From: Bacteroidaceae bacterium
Lineage (GTDB): Bacteria; Bacteroidota; Bacteroidia; Bacteroidales; Bacteroidaceae
Direction of reading: 5' to 3'
Length of the DNA stretch: 64,000 nucleotides
Assembly: GCA_017524545.1 (NCBI GenBank)
Contig: JAFXVN010000076.1
Span: forward strand, 31,376 to 95,375
Under the pieces are notes generated by a model, which worked only from the letters and a program-made list of their open reading frames with translations, did not search any database and was not told the DNA's origin. Below are positions 61,801-64,000 of this stretch, in pieces; positions within the stretch are counted from its first letter, which is position 1; each line of letters starts with the position of its first letter. Made by a program: the position numbers and the translations under genes.

Positions 61801-62145
61801 CGTCCCCTCCTGCCTTTGTATGGAAACGAAGTGCCGGTCGTACTGGTTCGGAGCAGAGAGACTGCCCTGCACGCCGAGGCGAAGGAGGGATTGTCCCTGA
61901 AGCGGCTCTTCCACAAAGACCGCTGTCTTGCCATGTTCCTCGAGCACTTGGGTGGCACGCTCGCGTGTGTAGTCATCGATGCCGTTCTCGGCAATGATGT
62001 TCACAGTTTCTGCGACGAAGGCAGACTGGTCGGTGGTCTGCGTCTGGTGCGGAACGGGATAGATGCCGTAGGGATTCGTTTGCGCCCATGCTGCTATGGT
62101 GAAAAGAAGTGTGATGAGCAGAGCGTGTATTCGGGTTGTTTTCAT
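58861..62145 (-). CDS. GH84 beta-N-acetylglucosaminidase, secreted, multi-domain
   Basis: Hydrolyses terminal beta-GlcNAc (O-GlcNAcase/hyaluronidase family). 1094 residues. Signal peptide (KTTRIHALLITLLFTIAAWA), GH20b-like N-terminal domain, catalytic barrel from about residue 165 (VKNRGIIEGYYGVPYSAEV, LNMYMYGAKSDPYH) with the catalytic Asp pair in CVDDVGIPTDD (about 290). Then a helical domain, and F5/8 type C-like and beta domains. The end YDLSGRKVKGCKLSSGIY is a C-terminal sorting-like domain. Its preceding linker GKCSKYSKHSEHSDSSE is from a short DNA word repeat. Probably acts on host glycans. Confidence 0.9.
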   Translation of the reverse strand: MKTTRIHALLITLLFTIAAWAQTNPYGIYPVPHQTQTTDQSAFVAETVNIIAENGIDDYTRERATQVLEEHGKTAVFVEEPLQGQSLLRLGVQGSLSAPNQYDRHFVSIQRQEGTELAEILIVGENTDAAFYGLASLEQILDANADTLVCGEIQDYADVKNRGIIEGYYGVPYSAEVTKDLFRFMARYKLNMYMYGAKSDPYHSQKWDQAYPTSITAEQRRLGYLSQSMLRDITKVAHQCKVNFIWAIHPGSAFTNASNTTVVSKIMTKFQNMYRLGVRQFGICVDDVGIPTDDAILQLNADRITEVQNHIDQRWNKEGAAPADTVKPLNVVPQVYNFNQSTEENRQKFYNALRSTPAKVDIHITGTRTWSVPNTSDLQKGKNYLGRKVAWWWNYPCNDQDVTKLFPLDTYSNFNVHPRISGSARLEANLQDAMTIIINPMQQGEVSKIALFSVGNYTWNTAAFDNMASWEAALPAVVGQEHAAALRRLAPYLCYFDASAFSTLATRFKTALGKGNAPTEAMQTEIQDILAACQDLHTMETSDTESDQLFYKDVRPWLLKLEAMAQEIAKLSEMVVRENDDAKWEGFVKEMNDVDALGTDSRFAYDILTGMGSSIRLSTRYAEPAQEAMMPFVEWFSENALGIEYFTNLNDTKASLVGSREDMSGTAYYLTTSGSAYIKLSAPVVMKQGDYVGISLPDATRLEDIAVADTLWEHYEVLWSANGKLWTDLQRDAPLPAEHIKYVVFLNASGEERVLALSKTEFSLTLPVKLKPQSATTPQCSAGFYDGHTEKYIIDGDYSTWTCIRRNQEDGDAYTVRLRKSVPINDVRICMGTVNGDYMTAGLVQLSEDGNTWESIPIMGTTDTNYTLTNEHNVVYNDEMTYCDFDGQGKTARYVRLYLSTPNTSNWLRLYEIEVNGRLFDEAHQGLAVDAAGLTIPELADADGATGYAPKSTNKPGEVLWNLRSQQCAKALTVYQDGGKQTDAKVSVTTDGEEWNELGSLAGYVARFDLTAHPFAIAAKISWTSKAPLLYEITEETDTATADVTSIGKCSKYSKHSEHSDSSEAWYDLSGRKVKGCKLSSGIYIHNGKKEIIR

Positions 62146-62169
62146 GGTGATGTTGATGTATATGATGTG

Positions 62170-63081
62170 TTAAATGCTGATAACCAATCCTTCCTTTGCA
62201 AGGACGGTATTGGGGAAGACGCTTTTCGCTTCGCGCAGGAGGGCGGTTTCGTCCTTGATGGAGGCGCTGAAATGTCCGATGCAGAGCTGCCCTACCCCAG
62301 CGTCACGGGCAAGAGTGGCTGCTTGGAGGGCTGTGGAGTGGCGTGTCTGTTCTGCACGAAGAGCGCGTTCATGGAAATAGGTTGCCTCGTGGTAAAGGAG
62401 GTTGACACCTTGAAGAATCTCCTTCAGCTCGGGCAGATAGATGGTGTCGGAGCAATAGGCGTATGAGCGTGGCGGTGTGGCAGGGGTGGTCAGGCGTTCG
62501 TGGGAGATGACTGTCCCGTCCTCTGTCGTCCAGGATGCGCCCGCCTTGATGTTGTTTATCTGGCTGACAGGTATCTGGAAGGCATCTATCATCTCTCGCC
62601 GGATATGCGGCAGCCCCGGTTTCTCGCGGAACAGGAAGCCTGCGGAAGGCACACGGTGCTCCAGCGGGATGCTATGGACTGTGATGCTGCGGTCTTCGTA
62701 AATGAGTGTATGCTGGCGCGTGTCAACGGGATGGAACAAGACCTTGTAGCCGATGTCGGCATAGTAGGTGCGCACGAGGAAGTCGAGCAGTTCGCCCACC
62801 TGTTGCGGCGCATGGATGTGCAGCTCGGCCGTCCGTCCGAGCAAATCCATCGTGCCTATCAGTCCGGGCAGGCCGAAGACATGGTCGCCGTGATTGTGGC
62901 TGATGAAGACATGGCCGATGTTCGCCATCGAAAGCCCCATCAGCTGCATCTGCGTCTGCATCCCCTCGCCGCAGTCAATCAGGAAGTATTTGCCCCGCAC
63001 GTTGAGTATCTGCGAGGTGGGCTGGTGGCGCGTGGTGGGCTTGGCAGAGCCGCACCCCAGGATGTTCAGTTCAAATTCCAT
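62170..63081 (-). CDS. rnz: Ribonuclease Z
   Basis: Metallo-beta-lactamase-fold endonuclease maturing tRNA 3' ends. 303 residues. LGCGSAKPTTRHQPTSQI at the N terminus, metal motif SHNHGDHVFGLPGL (HxHxDH as HNHGDH, about residues 61-66), further ligands in YCSDT and IGHFSAS. Full length with all ligands. 24 nt upstream of the GH84 gene on the same strand. Confidence 0.95.
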   Translation of the reverse strand: MEFELNILGCGSAKPTTRHQPTSQILNVRGKYFLIDCGEGMQTQMQLMGLSMANIGHVFISHNHGDHVFGLPGLIGTMDLLGRTAELHIHAPQQVGELLDFLVRTYYADIGYKVLFHPVDTRQHTLIYEDRSITVHSIPLEHRVPSAGFLFREKPGLPHIRREMIDAFQIPVSQINNIKAGASWTTEDGTVISHERLTTPATPPRSYAYCSDTIYLPELKEILQGVNLLYHEATYFHERALRAEQTRHSTALQAATLARDAGVGQLCIGHFSASIKDETALLREAKSVFPNTVLAKEGLVISI

Positions 63082-63173
63082 TGTGCATAACTAAAAAATT
63101 CACAACCCATAACCCCGAAAGTTGTTCACTCCAGAATTATGAATTGTGAATTGTGAATTGTGAATTGAAGGGA

Positions 63174-64000
63174 TTACTCCTCCCCTGCCTTCATCTTAGC
63201 CTTCAGCTCTGCCAGAGCGTCGAGGTCGCCGAGCGTGGTGCTGGCAGCCTGGTTCTGGACTACGGGAGCCTCTTCCTTCGGAGCAGCTGCCTTGCGGGTA
63301 GCCTTCTTTGCCTCGCGAGCTTCGCGGGCCTCGGCACGCTGAACGTCCTCGTAGATGCGGCTGTGGGAGAGGATGATGCGCTTGCTGTCCTTGTTGAACT
63401 CAATCACCTTGAACTGCAGCTTCTCGCCCTTCTGAGCCTGTGAGCCATCCTCCTTGACGAGGTGCTTGGGAGTGGCAAAGCCTTCCACGCCGTACTCGAG
63501 CTGAACGACTGCACCCTTGTCGAGCATCTCGACGATGGTACCCTCGTGGATGCTGTCGAGTGTGAAGACGGTCTCGAATACGTCCCAAGGATTCTCCTCG
63601 AGCTGCTTGTGGCCGAGAGAGAGACGGCGGTTGGCCTTGTCAATCTCGAGCACGCAAACCTCGATTTCGGCACCAATCTGAGTGAACTCGTTGGGGTGCT
63701 TAATCTTCTTGGTCCAGCTGAGGTCGCTGATGTGGATGAGTCCGTCAACGCCTTCCTCAATCTCGACGAAGATGCCGAAGTTGGTGAAGTTGCGCACCTT
63801 GGCGGTGTGCTTGCTGCCGACGGGATACTTCTCCTCGATGTTCTCCCAGGGGTCGTCCTTAAGCTGCTTGATGCCAAGGGACATCTTGCGCTCCTCGCGG
63901 TCGAGTGTGAGGATGACTGCCTCCACCTCGTCGCCCACCTTCATGAAGTCCCGTGCGCTGCGCAGGTGCTGGCTCCAATACATCTCGCTGACGTGGATGA
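63174..64000 (-). CDS. rpsA: 30S ribosomal protein S1, 5' end beyond the window
   Basis: C-terminal part with three or more S1 RNA-binding domains (GDEVEAVILTLDREERKMSL, GSKHTAKVRNFTNFGIFVEI, GAVVQLEYGVEGFATPKHL), each about 75 residues, then an alanine/lysine-rich tail. The frame is open to the window edge (IHVSEMYWSQHL), so the Met at 63983 is internal. It recruits mRNA to the ribosome. The gap to rnz holds GTGAATT words. Confidence 0.96.
   Translation of the reverse strand, partial: IHVSEMYWSQHLRSARDFMKVGDEVEAVILTLDREERKMSLGIKQLKDDPWENIEEKYPVGSKHTAKVRNFTNFGIFVEIEEGVDGLIHISDLSWTKKIKHPNEFTQIGAEIEVCVLEIDKANRRLSLGHKQLEENPWDVFETVFTLDSIHEGTIVEMLDKGAVVQLEYGVEGFATPKHLVKEDGSQAQKGEKLQFKVIEFNKDSKRIILSHSRIYEDVQRAEAREAREAKKATRKAAAPKEEAPVVQNQAASTTLGDLDALAELKAKMKAGEE

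Overview
The window looks like a chromosomal segment of a Bacteroidales bacterium, most likely Prevotellaceae (Prevotella in the broad sense). Evidence: promoter elements of the Bacteroidetes form TAnnTTTG in front of many genes, a TPP riboswitch on a TonB-dependent receptor, serine palmitoyltransferase, DUF4491, an M49 peptidase with the HECLGH zinc motif, short C-terminal sorting-like domains, and intergenic regions full of short repeated words. Nearly everything is ordinary housekeeping and metabolism at about 50% GC. AT-richer accessory patches lie at about 11.4-13.4 kb, 40.7-41.9 kb and 47.1-49.1 kb. No rRNA, tRNA, CRISPR array or intact insertion sequence was recognised.

Layout. 1-2.4 kb: thiamine-type TonB receptor (3' end outside the window) behind a TPP riboswitch. 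2.4-7.7 kb, minus: glnS, TPR protein, C69 dipeptidase and DUF4491 in one tight operon. 7.7-13.4 kb: a small terminator-bearing transcript candidate, a TPR protein, fur-purA, an AlkD-like protein, then an accessory patch (DprA-like protein, phage-nuclease-like protein, 3' remnant of a methyltransferase, tiny leaderless ORF). 13.4-17.2 kb, minus: ECF sigma, GDPD, AraC-type regulator and DPP III. 17.4-19.7 kb, plus: mazG and a phytoene-desaturase-like oxidoreductase. 19.8-21.6 kb: a sigma/anti-sigma/periplasmic trio and a stand-alone sorting-domain-like protein. 21.9-27.3 kb: galactose operon (galM, MFS permease, galK, Na+/sugar symporter). 27.4-29.8 kb: a lipid kinase divergent from serine palmitoyltransferase. 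30-35.3 kb: oxidoreductase, sulfatase, fabD, GH13 amylase. 35.3-40.5 kb, minus: hisS, rsmI-like, GT2, radC, DUF59 and lpxH. 40.7-49.1 kb: HEPN/MNT pair, two tandem-repeat arrays, an SbcC-like zinc-hook coiled-coil protein with no ATPase lobes, a basic-secretory-type peptidase, queC, queF, a DUF4143 ATPase and a candidate structured non-coding RNA. 49.1-54.3 kb: cdd, a LysM glucosaminidase, an ABC-F protein, grpE-dnaJ. 54.5-64 kb, minus: rpsA (5' end outside), rnz, GH84 hexosaminidase, a Lys/Glu/Ala-rich secreted protein, a CBM9-like protein, CDP-alcohol phosphotransferase plus IspD-type cytidylyltransferase, and an EFR1 ferredoxin.

The observations most worth following: (1) the headless zinc-hook protein at 41935-44646; (2) the promoter-to-terminator structured RNA candidate at 48540-48812; (3) families of short intergenic words and GC-rich palindromes that also occur in frame inside coding genes, usually in signal peptides, linkers and loops; (4) composite palindrome arrays at 8857 and 41675; (5) tiny leaderless ORFs or small RNAs at 7831 and 13093. 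None could be tested by database search here.
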